Made by a program: the position numbers and the translations under genes. From Dictyobacter arantiisoli (GTDB lineage: Bacteria; Chloroflexota; Ktedonobacteria; Ktedonobacterales; Ktedonobacteraceae), in assembly GCF_008326305.1 (NCBI RefSeq), contig NZ_BIXY01000001.1, positions 124,001-188,000 on the forward strand: 64,000 bases of DNA, given 5' to 3'. A model generated the notes under the pieces. That model worked only from the letters and a program-made list of their open reading frames with translations. It was not told the DNA's origin and searched no databases. Shown here piece after piece: positions 1 through 7,941 of this stretch; positions within the stretch are counted from its first letter, which is position 1; each line of letters opens with the position of its first letter.

Positions 1-444
1 GGTCGTACCCTCTCCGGCGGTCTTGATCCCAGCGCCCTCATTCCACCCAAGCGTTTCTTCGGTGCCGCTCGTAAGATCGAAGAAGGTGGTAGCTTAACTA
101 TCATCGCGACAGCCCTGGTAGACACTGGTAGCCGCATGGATGACGTGATCTATGAAGAGTTTAAAGGTACCGGCAATATGGAACTGTTGCTGGATCGCAA
201 GTTGGCTGAACGCCGCGTCTTCCCAGCCATCGATATTGCTCGCTCCAGTACACGCCGCGAAGAACTACTCCTCGATGATAAAACTCTGCGTTCGATTGTG
301 GTTATGCGTCGTATGTTCTCCACCCTGGCAGATCAGCAGAGTGGCAAGAGCAGCTTAGAGGCAACGGAAGCATTGCTTCAACATATGACCAAGACCAGCA
401 ATAACACAGAGTTTTTAGCCACGCTCACCAAGAGCATTTTCTAA
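1..444 (+). CDS. rho: Transcription termination factor Rho, C-terminal part (5' end outside window)
   Basis: The frame is open from the first base, so only the last 147 residues are present. Rho is the hexameric RNA-dependent ATPase/helicase that terminates untranslated transcripts. The segment [19 protein letters not shown] followed by [11 protein letters not shown] is the highly conserved Rho stretch containing the Q-loop and R-loop residues that contact RNA in the central pore. The C-terminal helices ([18 protein letters not shown], then RREELLL) are also typical. The stop codon is followed by an 11-bp hairpin at 501-541. The identification is firm; the N-terminal RNA-binding domain and Walker motifs lie outside the window. 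Confidence 0.96.
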   Translation, partial: GRTLSGGLDPSALIPPKRFFGAARKIEEGGSLTIIATALVDTGSRMDDVIYEEFKGTGNMELLLDRKLAERRVFPAIDIARSSTRREELLLDDKTLRSIVVMRRMFSTLADQQSGKSSLEATEALLQHMTKTSNNTEFLATLTKSIF

Positions 445-825
445 CAGCACACATCCCAGCACTCTGAAATGACCGTGTAACTTTACCACCATATTAATTA
501 CCAACATCGGTGCGTTCCGTATTGGACAGTACCGATGTTGGCATCCTCCTCTTGTTTGCCTCCTGCGACGGCGACAAAAGCCAACGTAGCCGCCACCGTT
601 CTACAGTAGAGTCGCACGCAAACTTCACCCCGAAGACGCGCCAATGGCCGTTGGAGGTATGGCTTTCCGCGCTCTTCCGCATACGTTGGACCTGACGTCC
701 TGCCCTGCCCTGCCCTGCGCATGAACATTGGAACACCCTGATGCATATGATTGATACATTGCACGATTCGTCTGCCATTGCTACAATACACAATAGGAAT
801 TGGTAAGATTTTTGGAGAGCTTTAC
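445..825. other. Intergenic region between rho and a membrane-protein gene
   Basis: No gene is supported in these 381 bases. They hold the rho-distal hairpin at 501-541, four tandem CCTGC units at about 699-718, and the upstream region of the next gene. Open frames here are short and lack a convincing ribosome site. Confidence 0.6.
501..541 (+). terminator. Hairpin downstream of rho
   Basis: A perfect 11-bp inverted repeat (CCAACATCGGT / ACCGATGTTGG) with a 19-nt loop lies 57 bases after the rho stop. No strong T-run follows, so it may be an RNA-stabilising hairpin and not a true intrinsic terminator. Confidence 0.45.
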
Positions 826-1338
826 ATGGCATCATCTTCAGTCGCGCAAGAACAGGTCTTTATTGGGCCAGGATTAAGTCTATTTAAACGTGTTGTGACT
901 ATTATCGGACTCATTGCTATCGTTGCACTGATCTTATGGATCGCAGTCTACCAGCATGCGAACCGCAACGATGCTTCAGTCATCGGTAGTACAATCGCGG
1001 CTATCCTGTTTGTGGCTGGCTTCGCGTATTATCTCCGTCTGGTGGCTCCTGTTTCTTTTACGATTACGCTCACTCCGACTTCTCTGGTGCGCACGACCGG
1101 TCGAGGCGAGACAATTGATTTGAAGTGGGAGGATATTCCACGCATTAAAGAGGAATTTTTCCCCAATGGCAAACGTATCAGCATCAATGTCTATCGCAAA
1201 GTGACTGAACCAGGTCAGAAGGCAAAAGCCTGGGCCGTCTATCGCGATGATATCAAGAATTTAGATACGCTGGCCGAGTCCCTGCAACAGATTATCCCAC
1301 CGACCTGCCAGTGGGAACGCGAAACAGTACACGATTAG
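826..1338 (+). CDS. Small membrane protein with two TM helices and a PH-like C-terminal domain
   Basis: A 170-residue protein of unknown function. Two hydrophobic helices are seen at about residues 22-42 and 51-73, separated by a short polar loop. A beta-rich cytoplasmic part of about 75 residues follows (SFTITLTPTSLVRTTGRG, then a WEDIPRIKEE segment). This resembles the two-helix plus PH-like or YcxB-like layout of small bacterial membrane proteins, but no catalytic motif is visible. The start at 826 was chosen because GGAGAG at 814-819 sits 6 bases upstream; a longer in-frame start at 751 has no such site. It converges on the ModC-type gene, with a degraded palindromic element between them. 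Confidence 0.75.
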   Translation: MASSSVAQEQVFIGPGLSLFKRVVTIIGLIAIVALILWIAVYQHANRNDASVIGSTIAAILFVAGFAYYLRLVAPVSFTITLTPTSLVRTTGRGETIDLKWEDIPRIKEEFFPNGKRISINVYRKVTEPGQKAKAWAVYRDDIKNLDTLAESLQQIIPPTCQWERETVHD

Positions 1339-1339
1339 A

Positions 1340-1465
1340 GCGCCAGGCAGATGCTGACGCGCCTGCGACATTATTCCGTGTTACACAAAAAAGTTTTTCG
1401 GACTTTTTGTGCAACACGGAATAACTGTTTTTGGGCACCTCAAATGTGAAAATACATGCGTGAAA
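1340..1465 (+). repeat. Degraded copy of the three-hairpin palindromic (THP) element
   Basis: A GC-rich stretch ending GCGCCTGCGA leads into a 23-24-bp nearly perfect inverted repeat (arms 1371-1394 and 1402-1424). It is followed by a recognisable but eroded right flank, GGGCACCTCAAATGTGAAAA, which matches the GAGCACCGCAGGTGCGAAAA flank of better copies at 34081 and 46030. The copy lies between convergent genes and could act as a bidirectional terminator. Confidence 0.6.
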
Positions 1466-1506
1466 GTCATGGAAACGATGGGAGTCGGGGGCATACTTCC
1501 TAAAAT

Positions 1507-2652
1507 TTAGAGATATGCATTGGCTTCTGAGGCTTTGAAGGTCGCGTAGATTGTTTGTTGTTCGCTCAGTCCCATACGTAGCGCGGACGCCTCAGTAATC
1601 TCAGCGGTCAGAGGAGCATCACTTTGCTGAAGTTGGATACTGACCCGCACAATCCCTTCGTGGCTGCCATTGCTGGTTCCTACCTGGAGAATATGTATGA
1701 TGCTTCCCTGAAAAATATTGCGGGCTGATCCTTCGGGTGGCGTCTGATGCAAGGTGATACTGCGTGGATCAATGACCACAAATACTTCTTGTTCGCGTTC
1801 AGGCAATGCTGTTCCCATCTCGGCACGATCCTTCAGGGTAGCTACCACGGTTGTCGATGCGCCTCCTGTAGCGCCATGTGGCAATTGAATGATGCAGGTT
1901 GTGGGATTTTCATAGTGTATAATACGGCCCCGCAAGAAATTGACACCTACTAATTCAGCGATATAGGTGGAACGTGGATATTCACGTAACTCGCGCTGCG
2001 CTCCCTGCTGGATCAGTTGACCATGATCCATCACCAGGATCTGATCACCGAAGAGCAATCCATCCAGATAGTGGTGAGTTACGAAGAGGGTTGTAACGGC
2101 GATTTCGCGCAGCAACTGGCGCAATTCCTGACGGACCTCACGTCTGGTCTGGACATCTAATGCGGCAAGCGGCTCATCAAGCAGTAAGAGCTGAGGACGT
2201 AGTGCCAGGGCGCGCGCGATAGCCACCCGTTGCTGCTGTCCACCCGAAAGCTGCGCAGGCAGACGAGATGCCAGTTCGCCAAGCCGGACTCGCTCCAATG
2301 CCTCGCCAGTACGCTGACGGATAATAGAACGTGGCAAATGTTGGGCCCGCAAGCCAAAGGCGATATTTTCAAAGACGGTTAAATGAGGAAATAGAACATA
2401 ATCCTGAAAGACATAACCAAATGGCCGCGCTTGAGGTGGAATCACAATATGCCGTGTGCTATCATAATAAGGAACATTATCTAAAATAATGTGACCCTGC
2501 TCAGGTAGTTGTAATCCCGCCAGCAAACGCAAAACGGTACTCTTACCGGCTCCACTCTCGCCTAAAAGAATGGTAGTCTGACCTGTCTGAGCAGTAAAGG
2601 CTATATTAAGCTGAAAAGTATCAAAGTGAACGCATAGGGCGACATCAAGCAT
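1507..2652 (-). CDS. ABC transporter ATP-binding protein, molybdate/tungstate type (ModC-like)
   Basis: A 381-residue ATPase subunit that would power import of an oxyanion, probably molybdate or tungstate, from the cytoplasmic face of the membrane. Walker A is GESGAGKST at 31-39, the signature LSGGQQQR is at 135-142, Walker B (LLLLDEP) is near 155-161 and the switch histidine is in VTHH. The last ~80 residues (SARNIFQGSIIHILQVG onward) look like the Mop/TOBE oxyanion-binding domain that distinguishes ModC/WtpC from sugar or sulfate ATPases. No permease or binding-protein gene is adjacent, so it must work with partners encoded elsewhere. A spermidine/iron-type ATPase is the main alternative. 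The family is certain, the substrate moderately so. Confidence 0.85.
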   Translation of the reverse strand: MLDVALCVHFDTFQLNIAFTAQTGQTTILLGESGAGKSTVLRLLAGLQLPEQGHIILDNVPYYDSTRHIVIPPQARPFGYVFQDYVLFPHLTVFENIAFGLRAQHLPRSIIRQRTGEALERVRLGELASRLPAQLSGGQQQRVAIARALALRPQLLLLDEPLAALDVQTRREVRQELRQLLREIAVTTLFVTHHYLDGLLFGDQILVMDHGQLIQQGAQRELREYPRSTYIAELVGVNFLRGRIIHYENPTTCIIQLPHGATGGASTTVVATLKDRAEMGTALPEREQEVFVVIDPRSITLHQTPPEGSARNIFQGSIIHILQVGTSNGSHEGIVRVSIQLQQSDAPLTAEITEASALRMGLSEQQTIYATFKASEANAYL

Positions 2653-2970
2653 ATTTTTTCTTCCATTCTCTCATATTGTCTGTATTGTACTCTTTCTCTA
2701 TTTTCTTGTACAGGATTCCTTGTAGCATTTCCAGACCATTCCCCTACCCCTGCTTGACGTTCTGGACCTCAGGTAAGGGAGGCATCTTTAACGATCCCGC
2801 TGTTGTTCCTACATAGGGGGACTTACTTTTTACACGTTACGTTTCTTGCCTTAGAATAAAAAACATGGTATACTGATAATCACTTCAATTAATAGGTCGT
2901 AAGCTGATAAAGATATCTCTATTCTGTGAACCCCAGAATAGCAGAATAGGAAATGGTAGGCAGCGTATTT
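2653..2970. other. Divergent intergenic region between the ModC-like and HxlR genes
   Basis: No gene is seen. The rightward half carries the HxlR promoter (2846-2874). On the minus strand, about 75-185 bases upstream of the ATPase gene, is a GC-richer block containing GCCTCCCTTACCTG. It faintly recalls the GCCUCCC core of Moco-responsive leaders, but a fold was not established. Confidence 0.4.
2846..2874 (+). promoter_or_regulatory. Sigma70-type promoter for the HxlR-family gene
   Basis: TTGCCT (2846-2851) and TATACT (2869-2874) are separated by 17 bases, close to consensus. Transcription would start near 2881, leaving a leader of roughly 90 bases before the ATG at 2971. Confidence 0.55.
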
Positions 2971-3369
2971 ATGGCGACCAAGCCAACAGAACAAACAATA
3001 CAAGCCGCTTCCCTGACTGCTTCATGTCCTCGTTATGAGCATGCGGTGCAGGTGATTTGCAAACGCTGGACTGGATTGTTATTAAACGCGCTCATGCAAG
3101 GTCCTCGACGCTTTTGCGAATTAACCTCGCTTGTCGAAGGTCTGTCAGACCGCGTTTTAAGCGATCGGCTACGCGAATTAGAGATGGAAGGTATCGTTAA
3201 ACGTGTCGTTTACCCACAGATTCCTGTGCGGATTGAATATCAGTTAACTGAAAAGGGCTATGCGCTGAAACCAGTGACTGATGCAATTCACGTCTGGGCA
3301 AATGATTGGGTAGAATACACAGACTCCTGTGACACCGCTACCCTCAATGATGCAACTGGTAGATCCTAA
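2971..3369 (+). CDS. HxlR-family winged-helix transcriptional regulator
   Basis: A 132-residue DNA-binding protein of the HxlR family, whose members sense small molecules or redox state and control nearby or distant genes. The family pattern is clear: a conserved cysteine in SCPRYEHAVQVI, then KRWTGLLLNALMQGPRRF, LSDRVLSDRLRELEMEG (recognition helix region) and a wing containing RIEYQLTEKGYAL. Two starts are possible. ATG 2953 has AGG only 2 bases away, whereas ATG 2971 has GGTAGG 10 bases upstream and gives a more usual N-terminus, so 2971 was chosen. The gene is divergent from the ModC-like gene; whether it regulates it is unknown. Confidence 0.9.
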   Translation: MATKPTEQTIQAASLTASCPRYEHAVQVICKRWTGLLLNALMQGPRRFCELTSLVEGLSDRVLSDRLRELEMEGIVKRVVYPQIPVRIEYQLTEKGYALKPVTDAIHVWANDWVEYTDSCDTATLNDATGRS

Positions 3370-3654
3370 TATTCCACATCACCAGCTAACTCTATTGAGT
3401 ATGCACGCCGGTTCACCAGGCAACATCCTTCCATTATAAAATTGCTACGCTTCCTGCTCGTGTGAGCAGATCCTCGTATTAAAAGGGATATCCGGCAGAA
3501 AAGCGTGGCGTAGTTCTCAGCACAATAATGATATACTGTGTGCAGTCTCTCTGTGCGCTAATACTAGCTACGAGGATTAGCTTCACGCACACAGTAACTA
3601 TCTTACTGATGTGGTGCAGAAGCGCTATTCTACACAATTTGAGGCCATAATAGC

Positions 3655-4149
3655 ATGGATAATTTATGGGCACCCTGGCGTATGGCGTTTATCGATCCCA
3701 AAGATCCTCCACCGCCAGGTTGTATCTTTTGTACCCAACCAGCCGCACGCGATGATCGGAAGTATCATATCTTACACCGTGGCGAGCATTGTTTTATGAT
3801 GTTGAATCTCTATCCGTATAGCAACGGTCATCTTATGATTGCGCCCTACCAGCATACTGGCGCGCTTGATCTATTAAGCGCGGAGACGCTGGCGGATATG
3901 ATGGCGCAGGCACAGTGGGCCTTACGGGCCTTAAAACTGGCGATGAAACCCGATGGCTTTAATATGGGCATCAACATGGGAAAAGTTGCGGGTGCTGGCT
4001 TCGCGGAACATGTTCATTATCATGTGGTCCCACGCTGGAATGGAGATACGAACTTCATGCCAGTGATCGGGGATGTCAAAGTCATGCCAGAACACCTGGA
4101 TATTGTCTATGAGCATCTGCTGCAGGCTCTGGCCGAAACTAAATCCTGA
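3655..4149 (+). CDS. HIT-family nucleotide hydrolase/phosphorylase (Ap4A phosphorylase-like)
   Basis: A 164-residue histidine-triad protein. The catalytic triad motif is HVHYHVV (His119, 121, 123), followed by PRWNGDTNFMP, which places it in the FHIT/Ap4A-phosphorylase-like branch and not the PKCI branch. An N-terminal CIFC pair (Cys23, Cys26) probably binds zinc with downstream ligands, and NGHLMIAPYQH is the conserved substrate-binding strand. It is expected to cleave dinucleoside polyphosphates or nucleotide conjugates in the cytosol. It stands alone, with 285 bases of non-coding DNA upstream and a MITE-like element directly downstream. Confidence 0.92.
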   Translation: MDNLWAPWRMAFIDPKDPPPPGCIFCTQPAARDDRKYHILHRGEHCFMMLNLYPYSNGHLMIAPYQHTGALDLLSAETLADMMAQAQWALRALKLAMKPDGFNMGINMGKVAGAGFAEHVHYHVVPRWNGDTNFMPVIGDVKVMPEHLDIVYEHLLQALAETKS

Positions 4150-4164
4150 AAGCCAACGTAGGAA

Positions 4165-4310
4165 CCACTATTCACGGGCAATAACGCTTCAACAAGAGAA
4201 TTCATGAAGGGAAGTGTAGGTGCAGCACGAACGTTTTCCATCATTCTCGCCAATCCCGGTCTGTCCATCATAATTCTCGTTATTTTAGCGGTATTGTCCG
4301 TGAAGGGTGG
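4165..4310. mobile_element. MITE-like element, family B, copy 1 (146 bp)
   Basis: The ends are imperfect inverted repeats of about 24 bp. The left starts CCACTATTCACGGGCAATA, and the right, read in reverse complement, starts CCACCCTTCACGGACAATA. A related copy lies at 27026-27148. It carries no transposase. No clear target duplication was found. It sits between the HIT gene and the PhoB-type gene and extends almost to the latter's stop codon. Confidence 0.6.
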
Positions 4311-4329
4311 CGCTACGAGGTTGGTGGGG

Positions 4330-5055
4330 TTAGCCACGGAAGACATAGCCTACGCCACGCACGGTTTGCAGGAGTTTGGGGCTGGCAGGATCTAGTTCGA
4401 GCTTTTCACGTAACCAGCGGATATGGACATCAACGGTACGCGTATCTCCCACATAATCATAGCCCCAGACGTGCTGTAACAATTGATCACGCGTCAGGAC
4501 GGTTCCATGATTGCGAGCCAGATAGATAAGCAAGTCATATTGCTTTGGCTGCAGGTCAATCATCTGTCCACGAATCGTCACTTGCCTGCCTGATAGATTG
4601 ACATGCAGATCGCCAACAACCAGTTCATTGCGTTTGGATGGGGGTTGGCGTTCGCGTGGCTGTTCCTCGGCCCCATTGGGATAATCCGCGCGTCGTAAGA
4701 GGGCACGGACACGCGCTAACAGCTCACGGCGTCCAAAGGGTTTCGTAATATAATCATCAGCACCAACCTCAAGCCCCACTACTTTATCAATCTCATCCCC
4801 TTTAGCTGTCAACATAACGATCGGAGTGGTCGCAGTCGCATCCTGACGGCGTAACTGGCGGCATACTTCCAATCCATCCATACCGGGCAGCATTACATCC
4901 AGCACCACAAGATCTGGTGGCTCGCGCCGGGCTTCATCCAGGGCACTCAAGCCATTGGACGCCGTAACAACTCGATAGCCCGCCTGTTCCAGATTATAGG
5001 TAATGGTTTCGAGCAAAATATCTTCGTCATCAACTACCAATATTCGACGTACCAC
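4330..5055 (-). CDS. OmpR/PhoB-family response regulator, probably of the phosphate regulon
   Basis: About 241 residues. The N-terminal receiver domain has the acidic pocket DDED, the phospho-acceptor Asp53 in LVVLDVMLPG, the switch Thr in MLTAKGDE and Lys in DDYITKPFG. The C-terminal winged helix (about 135-241) shows LQPKQYDLLIYLARN and DVHIRWLREKLE. The start was set at the GTG at 5055: an AGGGGAG site lies 6 bases before it but abuts the upstream ATG at 5061. It lies 70 bases downstream of pstB on the same strand, and pstB carries a Pho-box-like array, so a PhoB/PhoP role is the natural inference. No histidine kinase gene is adjacent. Confidence 0.88.
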   Translation of the reverse strand: MVRRILVVDDEDILLETITYNLEQAGYRVVTASNGLSALDEARREPPDLVVLDVMLPGMDGLEVCRQLRRQDATATTPIVMLTAKGDEIDKVVGLEVGADDYITKPFGRRELLARVRALLRRADYPNGAEEQPRERQPPSKRNELVVGDLHVNLSGRQVTIRGQMIDLQPKQYDLLIYLARNHGTVLTRDQLLQHVWGYDYVGDTRTVDVHIRWLREKLELDPASPKLLQTVRGVGYVFRG

Positions 5056-5125
5056 GGTCATCTCCCCTGTCAGGACAATATAGATCAGATCAGTGCTTCA
5101 GACTCCATAAAAATTTCATTATATA

Positions 5126-6040
5126 CTAACCGAAGCGGCCGCTGATATAATCTTCGGTAGCTCTCTGTTGTGGACGTTCAAATAGCTGAACAGTTGGAGC
5201 ATACTCTATCAATTTGCCACTTAAGAAAAAGCCAGTAAAGTGCGAGACACGCGCTGCCTGTTGCATATTATGTGTCACTATTACAACAGTATACTCTTTG
5301 ACAAGCTCAGTAATCAGTTCTTCAATCTTCAGGGTCGCAATCGGGTCCAGAGCTGAGCAAGGTTCATCCATTAAAAGCACTTCAGGCTCAATGGCCAGGG
5401 CACGCGCAATACATAGACGCTGCTGTTGACCACCCGAGAGACTCAGAGCGGAAGTATGCAAACGATCCTTCACTTCATCCCAGAGCGCAGCTCCACGCAA
5501 GCTATATTCGACACGCTCCTGAATATGTTTCCTTGACTTTCCCTGAACACGCAATCCATATGCAATATTATCATATATCGATTTTTGAAAAGGATTGGCA
5601 CGCTGGAAAACCATCCCGATACGCTGGCGTAGCAACACCACGTCGGTCTTTTTGTCATAAATATTGGCTCCACTGAAGAGAGCCTGCCCCTGAATGCGCG
5701 TGCCGGGAATCAAGTCGTTCATGCGATTCAAGCTGCGTAAAAAGGTTGATTTGCCGCAACCAGAAGGTCCAATTAACGCAGTAACCTGACGGTCGCGAAT
5801 TGGCAAGGAGATATCATACAATGCCTGCTTCGAGCCATAAAAGAAATTCGCATTTTTAACATCGATTTTAAGTGGAGAACGCACATTTAACGTTTGAGTA
5901 GGATCGAAGTGACCCATATGCTCATTTTTTTCCTCCACAACCTCTTGAATAGCCGTATCAGCACTGATTTTTGTCCGGGTCGCGGCGTTGCTCTCAGATT
6001 GTGGTTGTTTATCGCCACTATGAAATTGTTGCGGTTCCAT
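5126..6040 (-). CDS. pstB: Phosphate ABC transporter ATP-binding protein PstB
   Basis: A 304-residue ATPase subunit of the high-affinity phosphate importer. Walker [10 protein letters not shown] is at 91-99, the signature LSGGQQQR at 201-208 and Walker B VLLMDEP at 221-227. PstB-specific wording includes [22 protein letters not shown] and [16 protein letters not shown]. The first ~55 residues are an extra, polar, low-complexity extension absent from typical PstB (about 250-260 residues). That start is supported by AAGGAGG a few bases before the ATG. No pstS, pstC, pstA or phoU is present in this window, so the importer is split across the genome. It is probably co-transcribed with the downstream PhoB-type gene. 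Confidence 0.95.
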   Translation of the reverse strand: MEPQQFHSGDKQPQSESNAATRTKISADTAIQEVVEEKNEHMGHFDPTQTLNVRSPLKIDVKNANFFYGSKQALYDISLPIRDRQVTALIGPSGCGKSTFLRSLNRMNDLIPGTRIQGQALFSGANIYDKKTDVVLLRQRIGMVFQRANPFQKSIYDNIAYGLRVQGKSRKHIQERVEYSLRGAALWDEVKDRLHTSALSLSGGQQQRLCIARALAIEPEVLLMDEPCSALDPIATLKIEELITELVKEYTVVIVTHNMQQAARVSHFTGFFLSGKLIEYAPTVQLFERPQQRATEDYISGRFG

Positions 6041-6350
6041 TCTTCCTCCTTAATAGGCACGCTGCTTCAAAATTATCACTGTTCGGTTAAAAATATCTTA
6101 TGCAGAGGTTAAGAGAATGTTAAAAAAAATCCCTGGGGATAGGTTTGTGTAGACCTCGTCCTCACGGTGAGGCTCGGAAGATGAGCAGAGATGCATATTG
6201 ATAACACATACACGAGTGTTGGAAAAGCGAGCAAAGATCTTTGGGATGATGAGATCTTATTATAACGCTAGTACGTTCATCCCGGGGGCCAGTACTCCTG
6301 CGGCGCGGGACAGCCTCACCATAAAAGGATGGCCTCCAGGATGAGGGCTA
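6041..6350. other. Intergenic region between pstB and a stress-protein gene
   Basis: Apart from the pstB operator at 6072-6123 no gene is supported. A minus-strand open frame that reaches into the next gene from 6260 is out of frame with it and has no family features. Confidence 0.5.
6072..6123 (-). promoter_or_regulatory. Pho-box-like operator and promoter of pstB
   Basis: On the minus strand, TTAAC occurs at 6123-6119, 6112-6108 and 6090-6086, and a weaker ATAAG at 6101-6097, all in an exact 11-base register. This is the TTAACA-plus-spacer repeat recognised by PhoP in Gram-positive bacteria, and is like the cyanobacterial Pho box. A GATAAT sequence (6077-6072) lies just downstream as a possible -10. 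The array ends about 45 bases before the pstB ATG. Confidence 0.65.
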
Positions 6351-6821
6351 TTAATTATGGTCGGCAGAGTCGGCTGTGGCTGTTGCGGAGTTAGCTTCTT
6401 CTTGAACTGGCTGCTCATCTGCGACGGTTGAGTTTGTAGGTTCAGCGGTTGCATCAGTAACAGGTTCTTCAACATTGCCCGGCTGATTGCTTTCAGCAGC
6501 AGCAGGAGTGTCCTGCTCAAAAGAATAAGCACCATTGCTCTGTAAAATTTCACTGACCTCTTGCTCGCGGCCATCAGGGCGAATAGAAACAACGATTTTC
6601 CCGGATTTATAGGCATTATTGTAATAGCTTGCCTGCTCTTCAGGCATGCCAAGTTTTTCCAGGTCAGATTGTAAATCAGAGGTCGCATGGCTGGATGAAT
6701 TGATAGCTACCCCGACCTGATCATAGCGTAAGCCAAGGGTACGCAAGGTATCAACTGCCTGCCTGGCAGGATTCTCTGCTTGAAAAATACCTACGATAAG
6801 TGGTGTCTGATATGTTGTCAT
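6351..6821 (-). CDS. General stress protein 17M-like (YflT-type) domain protein
   Basis: A 156-residue soluble protein. Residues ~5-100 (LIVGIFQAENPARQAVDTLR, then GKIVVSIRPDGREQEVSEIL) match the heat-induced stress protein YflT / GSP17M fold, which contains a repeated alpha-beta unit and a glycine-rich loop region. The last ~55 residues are acidic and rich in Ala, Thr, Glu and Pro (disordered tail). Molecular function in the family is not established; homologues are induced by general stress. Transcribed toward pstB, with 310 bases between. Confidence 0.7.
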   Translation of the reverse strand: MTTYQTPLIVGIFQAENPARQAVDTLRTLGLRYDQVGVAINSSSHATSDLQSDLEKLGMPEEQASYYNNAYKSGKIVVSIRPDGREQEVSEILQSNGAYSFEQDTPAAAESNQPGNVEEPVTDATAEPTNSTVADEQPVQEEANSATATADSADHN

Positions 6822-6929
6822 ACAAATTCCTTTCAGACTAATCTTCCCAATACTACTTTTGCTCAGCCATCCAACACTTCATTTACTACGTATGTCTGAT
6901 GGAATTGGATGCAAAAACTGTCTGAACAG

Positions 6930-7033
6930 GACATTTTTCGGCTCTTTATCCTTCCGGGTGATGGGGGAAGGGAATAATGGCAAGGACTGTCATGCCCCCG
7001 GCATGCCTGCCACCTCTGCACCCTGCATTCACC
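6930..7033. repeat. Decayed copy of MITE-like family C
   Basis: Bases 6983-7012 are the exact reverse complement of 21888-21917 (30 of 30). The surrounding sequence (GGCTCTTTATCCTTCC, GGGGGAAGGGAATAA) is also weakly alignable to the complete copy at 21822-21975. The terminal inverted repeats are no longer recognisable here. Confidence 0.6.
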
Positions 7034-7936
7034 CTATAGCTGGATTGTTGTGAGGTGGATTGTTTTTTGGCTGGTGGAGGCGAGCAGAGGATGGGTAGGG
7101 GACCAGTCCAGTGCTCGTATCCAGGCCTGATGAAGATCTGAGAGGGCCAGATAGGTGGTGTCTGGATCAGAGGCGGACCAGATGCGTAGAATTGTATCGT
7201 CGCCACCGGAGGCGATTGCGGTTCCATCGGGCGACCAGGCGAGAGCTTTGATAGCTCGCGTATGCTGGGGATAGACATGCAGCAGGCGCCCCGTCGTAGC
7301 ATCCCAGATATGCGCCCGGGTATCCTGACCGGCGGAAGCCATATGGATACCATCAGGCGACCAGCCCAACGTATAGACGGGTCCAGTGTGGTGTGTATAG
7401 GTAAGTGGTGGAGGTGCTTCGATTGGGAGCCAGATTTGTACGACGTTATCAAAGCTGGCGGAGGCAATACGACTGCCATCCGGCGACCAGGGTGCGGCAA
7501 AGATACGATACTGGCTACGGTGAGTATAGATATGCTGGCCGCTCAAGGCATCCCAGATCTGTACGGTATTATCGCCAAAGTCGCCTCCTGAAGCGATGGT
7601 ATGTCCATCAGGTGACCAGGAGATGCTATGTACAAAGCGTTGATGACCGCGATAGGTTGTCACGACACGACCAGTGCTTGCCTCCCAGACATAAATGATC
7701 CCATTCAGATCACCGCTGGCGAGATAGCATGCATCCGGCGACCAGTCCAGGGCAAGTATGCAGGCTTGATGTGTGCGAAAAGTGTAGATAGTATGCCCGC
7801 TCTCAGGTTCCCAGATACGTACGGTATTATCGCGTCCACCGGAGGCGATACGTGTGCCGGCGGGCGACCAGCTTAGAGTAAAAACATTATCGGTATGTTC
7901 GGTATAATGAGAGTAGCTAGTTGCTGTGACACCCAT
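7034..7936 (-). CDS. WD40 repeat protein (seven-bladed propeller)
   Basis: A 300-residue protein made almost wholly of WD40 repeats of about 41-43 residues. Each repeat has a recognisable core, for example WSPDGTRIASGG or WSPDGHTIASGG followed by VRIWE or VQIWD. Six to seven blades are visible with no additional catalytic domain, so it is probably a protein-interaction platform. Its ATG lies 5 bases after the mogA stop, with GGGAGC as the ribosome site inside the mogA end, indicating translational linkage in the block CpXC-mogA-WD40. Whether it has a role in molybdenum cofactor metabolism is unknown. Confidence 0.9.
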   Translation of the reverse strand: MGVTATSYSHYTEHTDNVFTLSWSPAGTRIASGGRDNTVRIWEPESGHTIYTFRTHQACILALDWSPDACYLASGDLNGIIYVWEASTGRVVTTYRGHQRFVHSISWSPDGHTIASGGDFGDNTVQIWDALSGQHIYTHRSQYRIFAAPWSPDGSRIASASFDNVVQIWLPIEAPPPLTYTHHTGPVYTLGWSPDGIHMASAGQDTRAHIWDATTGRLLHVYPQHTRAIKALAWSPDGTAIASGGDDTILRIWSASDPDTTYLALSDLHQAWIRALDWSPTHPLLASTSQKTIHLTTIQL

Positions 7937-7941
7937 GAAGG

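Noticed and set aside
751-825. N-terminal extension of the membrane protein at 826
   Set aside because: The extension has no ribosome site and the start at 826 has a good GGAGAG at the proper distance.
4204-4395. Small hydrophobic ORF on the plus strand
   Set aside because: It lies inside a MITE-like element and overlaps the end of the PhoB-type regulator; the hydrophobic look comes from AT-rich repeat sequence.
6260-6688. Minus-strand ORF overlapping the stress-protein gene
   Set aside because: It is out of frame with a better-supported domain protein (6351-6821) and has no motifs of its own.
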